This document shows, piece after piece, positions 33,533 to 43,091 of a stretch of 64,000 nt of DNA. The stretch comes from Haloferax litoreum (GTDB lineage Archaea; Halobacteriota; Halobacteria; Halobacteriales; Haloferacaceae). The stretch is taken from the NCBI RefSeq assembly GCF_009674605.1, contig NZ_WKJO01000001.1, positions 2,170,001 to 2,234,000 on the forward strand. The letters run 5' to 3'. Position 1 is the stretch's first letter, and each line of letters opens with the position of its first letter. Below the pieces are notes generated by a model, which searched no databases, was not told where the DNA came from, and saw only the letters and a list, made by a program, of their open reading frames with translations. Position numbers and translations under genes: made by a program.

Positions 33533-34222
33533 TTACCAGCCCGACTGTTGTCCGACGCCGTCGGCGTACCCTCTCGCCCACAGGTAGTACGTCGTCACCT
33601 GGACGTAGAACAGGATGAAGACGCCGACGAGGATAATCGAGAGGAGACTCCCGATTGTGCCGAGGACGAGTGCGACGACGATGGCGAGAACCCACGCGAC
33701 GGCGTACTCGGCCGTGAACGCACCACTGAGAATCGTCCGGACGTCGAAGCCTGCACCGAGGTTCCCTTCGATGGCGAAGTTCGCGCCCGCGGCGGGGACG
33801 ATGTACCCGACGACGAGCGAGAGTGCGAAGACGAGCAGGCTTCCGAGAATGGCGACGATTCCGATTCCGAAGTTGCTCGCCGGTTCGGGTGGCATGCCCG
33901 CGCTGGTCGTCGTTTCGGCGACTGCAAACGTGCTGAGTCCGATAATAGCCGAGAAACCGATGATGGGGATAATCGCGAGGAGCGCCCAGACGAACGTGAC
34001 GACGAACAACTTCAGGCCGTCGACGAAGAGTGCACCCCAATCGGTGAACGAGGGTGCCGCTTCCTCGCCGCGGGCCGCCGCCTGCATGGCCCGCACGTAG
34101 TATCCTTGCAAGATAATCGCGGGGAGGATGAGGACGGAGAGGAGCGAGAGCACACCGCCGATAATCGTAGTCGCAACCCAGTCGTCGCTTCGCTTGAGGA
34201 ACGACAGTGCTTCGGAGAGCAT
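33533..34222 (-). CDS. DUF4013 family membrane protein
   Basis: A 229-residue membrane protein of the DUF4013 family: starts SEALSFLKRSDDWVATTIIGG, then hydrophobic segments (SVLILPAIILQGYYVRAMQAA, LKLFVVTFVWALLAIIPIIGF) and a C-terminal segment ending YYLWARGYADGVGQQSGW. A paralogue is encoded at 36484-37194, and the histidine kinase gene lies between the two, all on the minus strand. Function unknown. ATG 34222 avoids an unlikely proline-rich extension. Confidence 0.82.
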   Translation of the reverse strand: MLSEALSFLKRSDDWVATTIIGGVLSLLSVLILPAIILQGYYVRAMQAAARGEEAAPSFTDWGALFVDGLKLFVVTFVWALLAIIPIIGFSAIIGLSTFAVAETTTSAGMPPEPASNFGIGIVAILGSLLVFALSLVVGYIVPAAGANFAIEGNLGAGFDVRTILSGAFTAEYAVAWVLAIVVALVLGTIGSLLSIILVGVFILFYVQVTTYYLWARGYADGVGQQSGW

Positions 34223-34396
34223 GGTGAGAAGGTGTCGCTCCGCTACCGGCTTAGATATTCCGTCGAAACTGAGACTTCTGCGTTTCGGAACCCGTCCGAA
34301 CCCGGCGTGGTCGCATCGGAGACCAAACGAGGGTGGGTGCTGTGGTTGTGGCGTTGGCCGTGGCAGCCACTGCCCGCACAGTGATGGCACATCTGG

Positions 34397-36295
34397 TCAG
34401 TTCAAGGATGCCGTGGGTGTCGCTTCGTCGGCGTGCGGGCTGAACGGGACAGTCAGAGTGACGACACTCCCTTGGGGCTCCTTGTCGGTGATATCGACAC
34501 TCCCACCGGCCTCCGAAACGATGTGGTTGACTACTCGCAAGCCCATCCCACTGCTATGGTTTAACGCGTCGATATCTTCACGACCCGTCACGAGTTCTCG
34601 TTCGACAGCAGGGATACCGGGGCCGTCGTCTTCGATTACTATCTCCACGCACTCGGCCGTCGACGCGAGGGCGATATCGACGCGTGGGGTGTCGCTATCG
34701 GTGTGTACGACGGCGTTCTCGACGACTTCCACGAGCGCAAGTTCGAGTTCCGGAATCGTCTCGACCGACAACTCGTCTGGCATCTCGACAGCGAAGGTGG
34801 CGTCGGGGAATCGCTCTTCGAACTGGTCGACGACTGAAGTAACGACCACGGTGAGGTCCGTGGGGACGGGCGACGGTGGGTCGAGCAACAGATTGACGAT
34901 GCGGCGCTCCTTTCGAACCTGATTCAACAGTCGTGTGCCAGCGCCTTGGATTCGACTTCCCACGCGGTCGGTGTCTGCTTCGCCGTCACCGAGCATTTCT
35001 GCGTACCCGAGTACGATATTCAACTCGTTGCGGATGTTGTGTCTGAGCACCCGGTCCAGCACTTGGAGATGGTCGGCCGACCGCTGGAGGTCCTCTTCGA
35101 GTTCATCTCGGTAGGCAACTCGTTCGGAGATATCCGCGTTGATACTGACGAAGTTCTCGATGTCACCATCGGTGCCGAAGACGGGCGCAATCGTCTGGTG
35201 GACGACGAATGCGTCGCCGTCTTTGTCGACGTTTACGACATTACCCTCCCAAGTCTCGCCCGCAAAGATGGTCGCCCAGAGGTCCTCGTAGAACGCGTCG
35301 TCGTGTTTTCCCGAAGAGACCAGCCGTGGATTCATCCCGACACACTCCTCGGCGGTGTAGCCGGTCAACTCCTCCCATGCCCGATTAACGTACTGAATGG
35401 TCCCGTCTCTGTCAGTGATGAGGATGGCGTGACCCGAGTAATCCGCGGCCTTCTCGAACTTACGCGCCTCACTTTCGCGTTCTGCGAGGCGTCGGTAGAA
35501 CGTTCGCTGTGGTTCTTTGATGCTCGTTTTGACGATGGCGAGGTACAACAGATAAAACGAACAAATCTTCAACGTGTGGCCGACTGCATTCGAGAGGTCG
35601 TACACGTCGATGTAGAGCGTGAATGCGAGTTCCGACACCATGCTCAACATCAATGAGGCCGCAAGTAGCTGGAAGATGCGCCGAGAGAAGGCGGCACGCT
35701 GACGAACTAACAGGCCGAGTGCGACCCCGAAGAGACCGATGATAGCGTACTCACTGTAAATTTTGAACGTCGTCAACCCCTCACCAGCGACGTACGCAGT
35801 CGGAAAGACGTCCCAGGCGAATATCGACGCGAGTCCGAAACCGACGACTGCGGTGTAGCCCCCGGCGAGCCAGACGAGTTGCCGAGAACCCAAGTCGACG
35901 GTGACAGCATCGTGTTCGACGATAGAGTAGCTGAGAACCCCCGCTCCGACGAGCGTGAACGCCTCGATACCGCGTCCGAACACCCACAACTGCGTCGGGA
36001 GGTCTGCGCCTGCCGCGGGGAACACTCCCATGCCCTTGTATGCGAGCGTGTGGAGGAGGTCGATGCCACCGATAAACAGATACCCGATGCCCAACACGGC
36101 GAGGTACGGGTCGTCCAACTGGTCGGCGGCGTTCCAAACGAGGATGAAGACGGCGAACGCGATGAGGATACTGAGAATTTCCGTGATTGCGTGGAACAAC
36201 AGAAAGTTTTCGACCAACACGAGAGCGGAGACGACGGCGGCGCTACTTCCGACTAAGAGAGTGAGATACTGTTCTCTGTTTAAAAGCGGAAGCAT
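34397..36295 (-). CDS. Membrane-bound PAS sensor histidine kinase
   Basis: A 632-residue kinase. Residues 1-250 hold about eight membrane segments of MASE type (LTLLVGSSAAVVSALVLVE onward). One PAS domain (about 285-400) shows ILITDRDGTIQYVNRAWEELT and the PAC part WEGNVVNVDKDGDAF. The phospho-acceptor is His419 in VLRHNIRNELNIVLGYAE, the haloarchaeal type of dimerisation motif. The HATPase domain has the N box (ENAVVHTD), DDGPGIP and SSGMGLRVVNHIV. The signal is unknown and no response regulator is adjacent. It starts at ATG 36295; an upstream start would add a Pro/Leu-rich stretch. Confidence 0.9.
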   Translation of the reverse strand: MLPLLNREQYLTLLVGSSAAVVSALVLVENFLLFHAITEILSILIAFAVFILVWNAADQLDDPYLAVLGIGYLFIGGIDLLHTLAYKGMGVFPAAGADLPTQLWVFGRGIEAFTLVGAGVLSYSIVEHDAVTVDLGSRQLVWLAGGYTAVVGFGLASIFAWDVFPTAYVAGEGLTTFKIYSEYAIIGLFGVALGLLVRQRAAFSRRIFQLLAASLMLSMVSELAFTLYIDVYDLSNAVGHTLKICSFYLLYLAIVKTSIKEPQRTFYRRLAERESEARKFEKAADYSGHAILITDRDGTIQYVNRAWEELTGYTAEECVGMNPRLVSSGKHDDAFYEDLWATIFAGETWEGNVVNVDKDGDAFVVHQTIAPVFGTDGDIENFVSINADISERVAYRDELEEDLQRSADHLQVLDRVLRHNIRNELNIVLGYAEMLGDGEADTDRVGSRIQGAGTRLLNQVRKERRIVNLLLDPPSPVPTDLTVVVTSVVDQFEERFPDATFAVEMPDELSVETIPELELALVEVVENAVVHTDSDTPRVDIALASTAECVEIVIEDDGPGIPAVERELVTGREDIDALNHSSGMGLRVVNHIVSEAGGSVDITDKEPQGSVVTLTVPFSPHADEATPTASLN

Positions 36296-36483
36296 GGGCA
36301 AGTCTCCTAGTCGGCATGAAATCGGAGACAACGGTTGAAAAACAATCAGGTCCAATTACAAAAGTTGAGAACGAACACAGACGAGACGACGACCATTCTC
36401 TCCGTTGGTGGTCTGTCCTCGGCGAACAGAGTCCAGGCTCAGAACGTGTCGCCAACAAAAATTGTGAGAAACAGACGGCGGGT

Positions 36484-37194
36484 TCAGACGGCGGGTTGCT
36501 CGCCGGGTGTCTCGCCTTCGTCCATCATCTCGATATCGTGGAGTTCGCCCCACGTCTTGCCGATGATGTAGTAGGCGGCCACCGAGGCGTAGAACGTCAC
36601 GAACGCGCCGACGACGAAGCCGAGCATCGGGATGACGTTCAGGATGCCGACGACGAGGGACGCCGCGAACAGCACCACGAACGCCGTGAGCCACGCAGTG
36701 GCGTACTTACCCGAGGTGAGGATGGGCCGGAGCGTCCCGAAGTCGAAGCCTGCACCGAGGCGGTCCGTCTCCGCGTAGTTCGCGAGGGCCGCCGGGACGA
36801 GGTACGCGGCGGCGAGGCTGAGGACGAACGCGACCAACAGGCCGAGCAGCGTCACGATGCCGCCGAAGGCACCCGCGGCGTCAGAGCCACCGCCGGCGAC
36901 GATGCCGACGAGGCCTGCGAAACCGAACGCCAGCGCCACGATAGCGGGGATGAGGAAGTACACGAACACGATAGCGAAGCCTTTCAGGCCATCGACTAAC
37001 ATGTCACCCCATTCGTCGAACTCAGGCGGTTCTTCGTCTCCTCGCATCGTCACACGGACGACGCGAAGGAGATAGCCGATGACGAGGAACGTCGGGATGA
37101 TGAGGAAGCTTAGCAGGCCGAGTACACCGCCGATGAGGACCGTCTTGACCCAGTCCTCTCCGTTACGGAGATAATTGATTGATTCTGAAATCAT
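36484..37194 (-). CDS. DUF4013 family membrane protein (paralogue)
   Basis: A 236-residue protein similar along its length to the DUF4013 protein at 33533-34222: ISESINYLRNGEDWVKTVLIGG matches SEALSFLKRSDDWVATTIIGG, and the next segments and the LGAGFDFGTLRPILTSGKYA piece align. The C-terminus is acidic (DIEMMDEGETPGEQPAV). It is 189 bp upstream of the histidine kinase gene on the same strand. A gene duplication flanking the kinase is the simplest reading. Confidence 0.82.
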   Translation of the reverse strand: MISESINYLRNGEDWVKTVLIGGVLGLLSFLIIPTFLVIGYLLRVVRVTMRGDEEPPEFDEWGDMLVDGLKGFAIVFVYFLIPAIVALAFGFAGLVGIVAGGGSDAAGAFGGIVTLLGLLVAFVLSLAAAYLVPAALANYAETDRLGAGFDFGTLRPILTSGKYATAWLTAFVVLFAASLVVGILNVIPMLGFVVGAFVTFYASVAAYYIIGKTWGELHDIEMMDEGETPGEQPAV

Positions 37195-37372
37195 TGGAAT
37201 TCACCGAGCGCCGTCACCCGACCACGAGGCACCGAGCCAACTGATGTGTTAGGTATCGCGCATGCGCTCAGGGATACGTTACGGTGAGAAAGTATATAAT
37301 CTTGCGCCAAACACCCACGAATAATGGACTATTAATCGACTAAACGTCGATTTCTGGGCGGCAGGGGCGGAT

Positions 37373-39478
37373 TCAGTCGTCGAGGATATCGCTTCCACCC
37401 GGCGGCAAGAACTCCTGAATTTGGTCGGGAGACGCAATCTTTCTGACGAACGACTTGTCCGCGAAGCGTTCACGGAGTCGCCGGTAACAGAGTTTGGCCG
37501 CGTCGTTTTGCGCGTACTGGCCGGGTGTGAGCGTCAGCATCGTCTCCGCACGCGTCTCGATTGCCGACGGCGGGCCGCCGACGACACGCGTCTCGTCCTC
37601 ACACTGGATGCCGACGGCGACTTTCGCGGGGATGTCTTCGAAGTACCGACGGTCCCCGCGGACGACGAAACTCCCCTTCTCGACGTATTCGCCCGACTCC
37701 GGCGTCTTCGACACCTGTGACGGTTCGACCATGTAGGCGTCGTCGGCGAAGCGGCCTTCTTTCCAGATAGAGGAGTACGACACGGCGAACTGGGCGGCCT
37801 CTCGAAGCGTCTCTTCGGAGAAGTCGACCTTCTGTGCGGGTTCGCTCGGCCCGGTGGCCTTCAGGAGTGTGACGGGGCCACCGTGCGCCTGCGTGTGGAA
37901 GAACCGGTCGTGTTTGCTCATGTACTTCTTCACCAACTCCTCGTTCTGGTCGGCGTTGCGTCCGCCGACGACGAGGTACCCGTCGGAGGTGTGGAACCAC
38001 CGGAAGCGCTCGAACCAGTGTTCGGTCGATTTGACCGGGACCGAATCGAGCGAGAGCCAATCGGTCTCTTCGGGTTCTTCGTCCTCGTCTTCGTCTTCGT
38101 CCTCGTCGTCTGCTTCCCACTCGTCGCGGCGTCGTTTGGCCGCTTCGAGTTCCTCTCGCGTGTCTTCGATAGCCGCGAGGGCACCCTGTTTCTTCTCTTG
38201 GATGCGCTTGGCTTCGGTGTACAGGCGGTCGGCGTTCTTTTCGACGCCCATCGACACGTCGACGGTGACTGTCGTGTCGTCGAGGGCGATGGTGGCCGTT
38301 CCGTTCGCACCGTCGACGTCTTTGACGGCCTCTGCGGCGGGGATTCCCTGTTCGGCACCTGCGTCGAGTTTCGTGGCGATGTCGTCCCACGGGACGCCCT
38401 CCTCGCGTGCACCACGAATGGTCTCGATAACGTCGTCGACGAGGTCGTAGTTCGCGTAGAGCAGTTCGGCCCGGTGGCGTTCTTCGTTCGCCTGCTCGTC
38501 GAAGCCTTCGATGGCCTGTTCTTGTTGTTCGATGATGCGCTGTTGCTTGGCGATTTGTTCCTCGAAGTCCGGGCGGTTCGAGGTCGCCTCTTGCTCGTCT
38601 GCGGTCAAATCGAGGCGGAAGAAGTAGTCGTCGAGCGCATCGTTGAACGAATCGTGGGCCTCCTCGTCGAGGCCCTCGTTCTGGTGTTCTTCGAGTGGGA
38701 ACGGCGTCACGTCCACGACTGCCCCCTCGTCGTCGAGGTAGACGCGCGGTTCGAACTCACCGGACCGGACTTGATGGCGAAGTTCGACGATGGCGTCGTA
38801 GATTTTGTCGTAGTCTTCGTCCGACGCGTCGGTGATGTCGAGCGTCTTCTCCACGCCGGCGCGGGTACAGATTTCCTCGGCGTACAGGCCGCCGAGGTTT
38901 AGTTGCGTCGCGATGGTGCGGACTACGTCGGTGTCCGACTGGTCCATGTGGCGGCCGAGTGCGTCGCGACTGATGGTCAGCGGGTCGAGTCGAGAGGAGG
39001 GATACTCGTACTGTGACCCCGGTGCGACGGTCCGCGATTTGAGACGAACGGTCTCCAGACTGCGGACGACTTCGCCCGTCTCGTCGAGGACGGCGATGTT
39101 GCCCTGGCCGAACAGTTCGACCACGATTTTCGTGTTTTCGTCGCCGCGTTCGAACGAGAATGTGAGGATGCGGTCGAACTCGTACTGTTCGACGCCGGCG
39201 AAGTCCGCCCCGTTGAGTCGGTTACGGAGCATCATCGCGAAGTTCGGTGGCCGACCGGGGGCGTCCGGGACGTGCTCCTGTGCGGCGAGGTGTGCCCGCT
39301 TGATGTCGCCGACTTCTAAGAGGAGTTCGAGACGCCCACGGTCGAAGTCCCGCATCTTGAGGCGAAGCAGGTCGTCGCCGTAGAGGTACGCCTTGTCGAC
39401 CTTCGCACCCTCGTACCGGTTCAACTCGGTGACGAGAGCCGCGAGGTCGACGCTCGTGAGTTCCCGCTTCGGGTCCAT
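37373..39478 (-). CDS. rqcH: Ribosome quality control protein RqcH/Rqc2 (NEMF family)
   Basis: A 701-residue NFACT protein. NFACT-N domain at residues 1-180 (SVDLAALVTELNRYEGAKV, NFAMMLRNRLNGADFAGV, FDRILTFSFERGDENTKIVVEL), helix-hairpin-helix region, long coiled coil (about 290-470), an acidic low-complexity spacer (DDEDEDEDEDEE), then the NFACT-R domain (FRWFHTSDGYLVVGGRNADQNE and RFFHTQAHGGPVTLLKA). It binds the 50S subunit with trapped peptidyl-tRNA. Start at ATG 39478 gives the standard MDPKRELTSVDL. Confidence 0.9.
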   Translation of the reverse strand: MDPKRELTSVDLAALVTELNRYEGAKVDKAYLYGDDLLRLKMRDFDRGRLELLLEVGDIKRAHLAAQEHVPDAPGRPPNFAMMLRNRLNGADFAGVEQYEFDRILTFSFERGDENTKIVVELFGQGNIAVLDETGEVVRSLETVRLKSRTVAPGSQYEYPSSRLDPLTISRDALGRHMDQSDTDVVRTIATQLNLGGLYAEEICTRAGVEKTLDITDASDEDYDKIYDAIVELRHQVRSGEFEPRVYLDDEGAVVDVTPFPLEEHQNEGLDEEAHDSFNDALDDYFFRLDLTADEQEATSNRPDFEEQIAKQQRIIEQQEQAIEGFDEQANEERHRAELLYANYDLVDDVIETIRGAREEGVPWDDIATKLDAGAEQGIPAAEAVKDVDGANGTATIALDDTTVTVDVSMGVEKNADRLYTEAKRIQEKKQGALAAIEDTREELEAAKRRRDEWEADDEDEDEDEDEEPEETDWLSLDSVPVKSTEHWFERFRWFHTSDGYLVVGGRNADQNEELVKKYMSKHDRFFHTQAHGGPVTLLKATGPSEPAQKVDFSEETLREAAQFAVSYSSIWKEGRFADDAYMVEPSQVSKTPESGEYVEKGSFVVRGDRRYFEDIPAKVAVGIQCEDETRVVGGPPSAIETRAETMLTLTPGQYAQNDAAKLCYRRLRERFADKSFVRKIASPDQIQEFLPPGGSDILDD

Positions 39479-39577
39479 GGACTCGCTTTTCGGCGGCGAC
39501 GGAAAAGGGGTGTCGTTTCCGCAGGTGGAGTCGTCGGGGAGAAGACACTTATCACCGAGTCGAAATCTATGCGGTAG

Positions 39578-40939
39578 ATGAGACTCCGCGCTGCCTTCTT
39601 CGCCCTCCTCGTCGTCGCTTCCGTGCTTCCAGTTGCGGTGGGGCCGACGACAGCTAGCTCGCCGCCGGAACCGGTGTGTGGCGTCTGTAGCGACCCCTTC
39701 ACCGCTGCCGCCGACGATGCAGGTGTCGACCTCACCATCGAATCCAGCGAACTCGACGTTCAGGTCGGCGACGACGGAGTCGGCTACTGGACTGCCTTCG
39801 TCACCGTCGACGAGCAGTCTGCGGCAACCTTCCGCGAGAATCCGACCCTCCTCGACAGCGTCGTCCGACAGACGTTCGAGAGCCATCGCCCGTTCGTGGA
39901 CGACCCGCGAAACCTCGACAGCCGAATCGACGGCCGCACCGTCGTCGTCACGTTCGACGTTCCGGAGATGGCCTATCGAGGCTACGGTGACGTCCTCCTC
40001 GTGGACTACTTCAACGCCGACGGCGACACGCGGTACGTCTACGTGGACGCAGACCGGTTCAGGGTCAGTGGTCCCGAGGGAACCGTCCTCGTCAACGACC
40101 CAGAGCGGTTACACACTGGCGACGACACGAAGGCGACGTGGATTGGCGGTGAACGTGACCGGACATCCATCGACGACGAGACCTACCTCGCGTTCGGCCC
40201 CGACAAGGGGATTTCGACGCAAACCGCCGCCTACGCCAGCATCGCTGTCGACTCAGCACCGTATCTCGTCTCCGACCTCGTCGGTGCGGCGTTGGTCCCG
40301 ACGCTCCTGATGGCACTCGGTGTTGCGGGAATCCAGTACGCGACACGGCGATTCGACACGAGGGCAGACTCGGTTCGAACGCTCGGATACCTCGTTTCGG
40401 GCCTCGGCGTCGCGTGGATGTTGGGTCTCGTCGCCCTCGGGGTGTTCGCTGGCGGACTCAGCGCAATCGCGTGGACGCTCGGCCTCCAGTTCGTCGTCAT
40501 CGGTCTCGTCGGTGTTCGGCGGCCGGATTGGCTGACGTTCTGGCGACTCGTCGCCGCGACTGTCGGCCCTCCACTCGTGGTTGCAAGCGCTGTCTCACTC
40601 TTCACGAGGACGGGCCAACTCTGGGGCATCCCGAGCGCCCTCTCTCTCGGCACGACAGTCGCGTTGTTCCTTCCGCTCGGCTACGCGGCCCGGCGGAAAA
40701 TCGACGCTCGTCCGCTGGCGCTCGCCATCGTCGCCGCGCCCGTCGTCTTCACCATCCCGACGCTCCCAATCGGCGGGTTCGGTCCCGCGTTCATGGCGAT
40801 GCTCCTCGTCGGGTGGACGCTTCTTACGCTCGCCGCGGGGATACTCGTCTACCGACTCGGGTGGGCGCTCGGTGGCGAGACGACCGGCGAGTCGCCTCCG
40901 AAATCGTCAGGTAGTCACCCGCAAAACCACCGGGCATGA
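39578..40939 (+). CDS. Exported haloarchaeal membrane protein
   Basis: A 453-residue protein. A Sec-type signal peptide (FFALLVVASVLPVAVGPTTAS) is followed by an external beta-rich domain of about 220 residues (CGVCSDPFTAA, YWTAFVTVDEQSAATFREN, VVVTFDVPEMAYRG) and then about seven membrane helices. Conserved in haloarchaea, function unknown. The last four bases overlap the ATG of the next gene, so translational coupling is likely. Confidence 0.7.
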   Translation: MRLRAAFFALLVVASVLPVAVGPTTASSPPEPVCGVCSDPFTAAADDAGVDLTIESSELDVQVGDDGVGYWTAFVTVDEQSAATFRENPTLLDSVVRQTFESHRPFVDDPRNLDSRIDGRTVVVTFDVPEMAYRGYGDVLLVDYFNADGDTRYVYVDADRFRVSGPEGTVLVNDPERLHTGDDTKATWIGGERDRTSIDDETYLAFGPDKGISTQTAAYASIAVDSAPYLVSDLVGAALVPTLLMALGVAGIQYATRRFDTRADSVRTLGYLVSGLGVAWMLGLVALGVFAGGLSAIAWTLGLQFVVIGLVGVRRPDWLTFWRLVAATVGPPLVVASAVSLFTRTGQLWGIPSALSLGTTVALFLPLGYAARRKIDARPLALAIVAAPVVFTIPTLPIGGFGPAFMAMLLVGWTLLTLAAGILVYRLGWALGGETTGESPPKSSGSHPQNHRA

Positions 40940-41379
40940 CCGAGACCGAAGTCCGCGTCGTCTCGACTGACGACGAGCGCGAGGACGCCTTCGCCGTCAG
41001 AAAGGCCGTCTTCGTGGACGAACAGGGCGTCGACGAAGAGATAGAGTGGGACGAGTACGACGAACCCGAGTCGGACGCGGTTCACTTCGTGGGCTATCGG
41101 GGCGGCGAGGCAGTCGGTGCGGCACGACTCCGCGAGTACGAACCCGGCGTCGGAAAGGTCGAACGCGTCGCGGTCCTCGAATCTGCTCGCGGAGAGGGAT
41201 GGGGGAGACGGTTGATGGAGACACTGGAATCCGAGGCACGGAGTCGCGGGTTCGACACACTCGTGCTTCACGGACAGACCTCTGCAGAAGGTTTCTACCA
41301 CGGATTGAACTACGAGACGACGAGCGACGTGTTCGACGAAGCTGGGATTCCGCACGTCGAGATGGAAAAGAACCTCTGA
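40936..41379 (+). CDS. GNAT-family N-acetyltransferase (ElaA/YjcF-like)
   Basis: A 147-residue GNAT enzyme with the ElaA/YjcF look: AVRKAVFVDEQGVDEEIEWDE near the N-terminus, VERVAVLESARGEGWGRRL as acetyl-CoA motif, and LHGQTSAEGFYHGLNYETTS. It overlaps the stop of the membrane-protein gene upstream by 4 bp (ATGA). The acceptor substrate is unknown. Normal length for the family. Confidence 0.85.
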   Translation: MTETEVRVVSTDDEREDAFAVRKAVFVDEQGVDEEIEWDEYDEPESDAVHFVGYRGGEAVGAARLREYEPGVGKVERVAVLESARGEGWGRRLMETLESEARSRGFDTLVLHGQTSAEGFYHGLNYETTSDVFDEAGIPHVEMEKNL

Positions 41380-41428
41380 CGGACGGGAATGGCGGTAGGT
41401 ACGCCAGACCTGAACGATTGCTCGGGTT

Positions 41429-41447
41429 TATGCTACAACTTAGCATA
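41429..41447. promoter_or_regulatory. Palindrome overlapping the promoter of the 55-aa zinc-ribbon gene
   Basis: TATGCTA (41429-41435), 5-nt spacer, TAGCATA (41441-41447), a perfect 7-bp inverted repeat that starts in the TATA-like TTTATGCT and ends about 21 nt before the ATG at 41469. A dimeric repressor here would block TBP/TFB binding. Confidence 0.45.
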
Positions 41448-41468
41448 GTCCCTAGTGGGGTGGGACAG

Positions 41469-41636
41469 ATGTCCGCCGTTCAAACCCTGAAAGCGGTCCT
41501 CTTTGGAACCGTCGATACCGAACAGTACAACTATCAGTGTGAGGTGTGCCACGCCGAGTTCACCTCGGAAGAACAGTCAGTACAGACAGTCGCGTGTCCG
41601 GAGTGTGGGTCATACAACATCCGTGAACGCCTCTAA
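41469..41636 (+). CDS. 55-aa zinc-ribbon protein
   Basis: A small zinc ribbon: Cys24-x2-Cys27 (CEVC) and Cys43-x2-Cys46 (CPEC) in a 55-residue protein with a hydrophobic N-terminal stretch (SAVQTLKAVLFGTV). The C-terminal half, EFTSEEQSVQTVACPECGS, is a typical archaeal mini zinc ribbon of transcription-factor type. Promoter palindrome at 41429-41447. Confidence 0.75.
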   Translation: MSAVQTLKAVLFGTVDTEQYNYQCEVCHAEFTSEEQSVQTVACPECGSYNIRERL

Positions 41637-41800
41637 CAGGTGGTACTGCGTACCAGAGGCGTTTGCCGAAATGGAGTCGAAGACCCAGTCGGCGTGAGTC
41701 GAATCCACGACACGAACCGAGTCTTTCGCTTCCACACCCACGCGTCAGTTTTTCGAGCAGAACGCCGAGAGGGCACGGAATCAGACGTGAGGCGGTGCGT

Positions 41801-42991
41801 TCAGTCCTCGTTCGAGACCGACTTCGACACGGGTTGACTGCGGCGTTCGTTCCGGAGTTGGAACCCGTCGGCCTCCTCGCGGGCGAGGAGTTCGCGCTGC
41901 GGGAAGGGTATCTTGATTCCTTCGCGGTCGAACGCCGTCTTGACGTTCCGAAGCACCTCGGCTTTCGCTCGCATTCGGCGCGGGGCCGAGGGGTTCGTAA
42001 TCCAGAACAACAGTTGCAGGCCGATAGACGAGTCACCGAACGTGGTCGGCACCACCTGTGGTTCCGGTACGCTCTCGACGAACTGGAGGTCGGTCAACGC
42101 CTCCCGGGCGACGTCTTCGGCGTGGTCGATGTCTGTCTCGTAATCGATACCGACATCCATTCTGAGTCGGAGTCGGTTGCGCTTCGTGCGGTTCGTAATC
42201 TTGGCGTTCGTCACCCGGTCGTTGGGGAAGACGACCGTCTCACCGTCGGCGTTGCTCAGACGGGTGTTGATGATAGTGATGTCGGTGACGATACCCTCCG
42301 CGTCGTCGATTTTGACCCAGTCACCGAGTTCGAACGGCCGAGAGAACATCAGGACAAACCCCGCGATGAGAGAGCCGAGGGTCTGTCGGGCGGCCATACC
42401 GACGACGATACCGAGGAACCCGGCACCGACGAGGATGCCACCGATTTCGAAGTCCCAGACCGTGAGCGTTGCCATACCGACGGCGAGGAGGACGACCACC
42501 TGAAGGACACGGAAGGCGATTCCCTGTTGATGAGCGTTGATGTTCTCCGAATTCTTCGCGTACGCGTCCAGTTGTTCTTCGAGGACGTTCGTCCCAGCGA
42601 GCGCGCCTGCGAAGAGGACCAGTGTCACCCCGATTTTAGCGAGGTTCGGAACCGCGACTTGAAGCACAGCCACGACGTCGTCGGCGAGGCCGGTGAATCC
42701 CCAGAGCCACAGTAACGACAATCCAGTTCCGACGAAGATAGCGACTTGAAGTGTCCGCACGATGATCGTGGTCGGGAACATCCACGTCACGTCGGTGACT
42801 GGGTCGGGAACTTTCGAATGTTCGAGGACCCGGTCGTGGAACTCCACCCTCACGCGTGAGACGATTCGCGGCGCGAGGAACAACGCGATTCCAAGCGCGA
42901 GTACCACGAGCGCCGCCGAGAGACCGATTCGTTCTTCTGTCGAGACGAACTGCGCCAGCGTCGACCTGAGGTCCTCTACCCACGGTGTCAC
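41801..42991 (-). CDS. MscS-family mechanosensitive ion channel
   Basis: A 396-residue small-conductance mechanosensitive channel. Hydrophobic segments precede the core (LSAALVVLALGIALFLAP, IIVRTLQVAIFVGTGLSLLWLW), then the pore-lining helix GGILVGAGFLGIVVGMAARQTLG and the MscS beta domain (FELGDWVKIDDAEGIVTDI, INTRLSNADGETVVFPNDRV). It relieves hypo-osmotic pressure in the membrane. The start is uncertain: GTG 42991 has a G-rich ribosome-binding-like run (GGAAAGGGGGG) upstream, and another GTG at 43081 would add 30 residues. Confidence 0.85.
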   Translation of the reverse strand: MTPWVEDLRSTLAQFVSTEERIGLSAALVVLALGIALFLAPRIVSRVRVEFHDRVLEHSKVPDPVTDVTWMFPTTIIVRTLQVAIFVGTGLSLLWLWGFTGLADDVVAVLQVAVPNLAKIGVTLVLFAGALAGTNVLEEQLDAYAKNSENINAHQQGIAFRVLQVVVLLAVGMATLTVWDFEIGGILVGAGFLGIVVGMAARQTLGSLIAGFVLMFSRPFELGDWVKIDDAEGIVTDITIINTRLSNADGETVVFPNDRVTNAKITNRTKRNRLRLRMDVGIDYETDIDHAEDVAREALTDLQFVESVPEPQVVPTTFGDSSIGLQLLFWITNPSAPRRMRAKAEVLRNVKTAFDREGIKIPFPQRELLAREEADGFQLRNERRSQPVSKSVSNED

Positions 42992-43091
42992 GTCTGGCGA
43001 CCCCCCTTTCCTGCCATCGTACCAGTCAGTCGTCTGAAAAAGCAAAAACGTGGCGGAGCGAGTCTCAAGAGTGAAAATCACTTTTAGACGT

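Noticed and set aside
32204..34384. 726-codon reading frame on the plus strand
   Set aside because: Antisense of pelA and a DUF4013 gene; no domain in the plus product.
42991..43081. Longer start of the MscS protein at 43081
   Set aside because: The extra 30 residues lack the G-rich ribosome-binding-like sequence and look unlike channel N-termini; kept as an alternative in the annotation.
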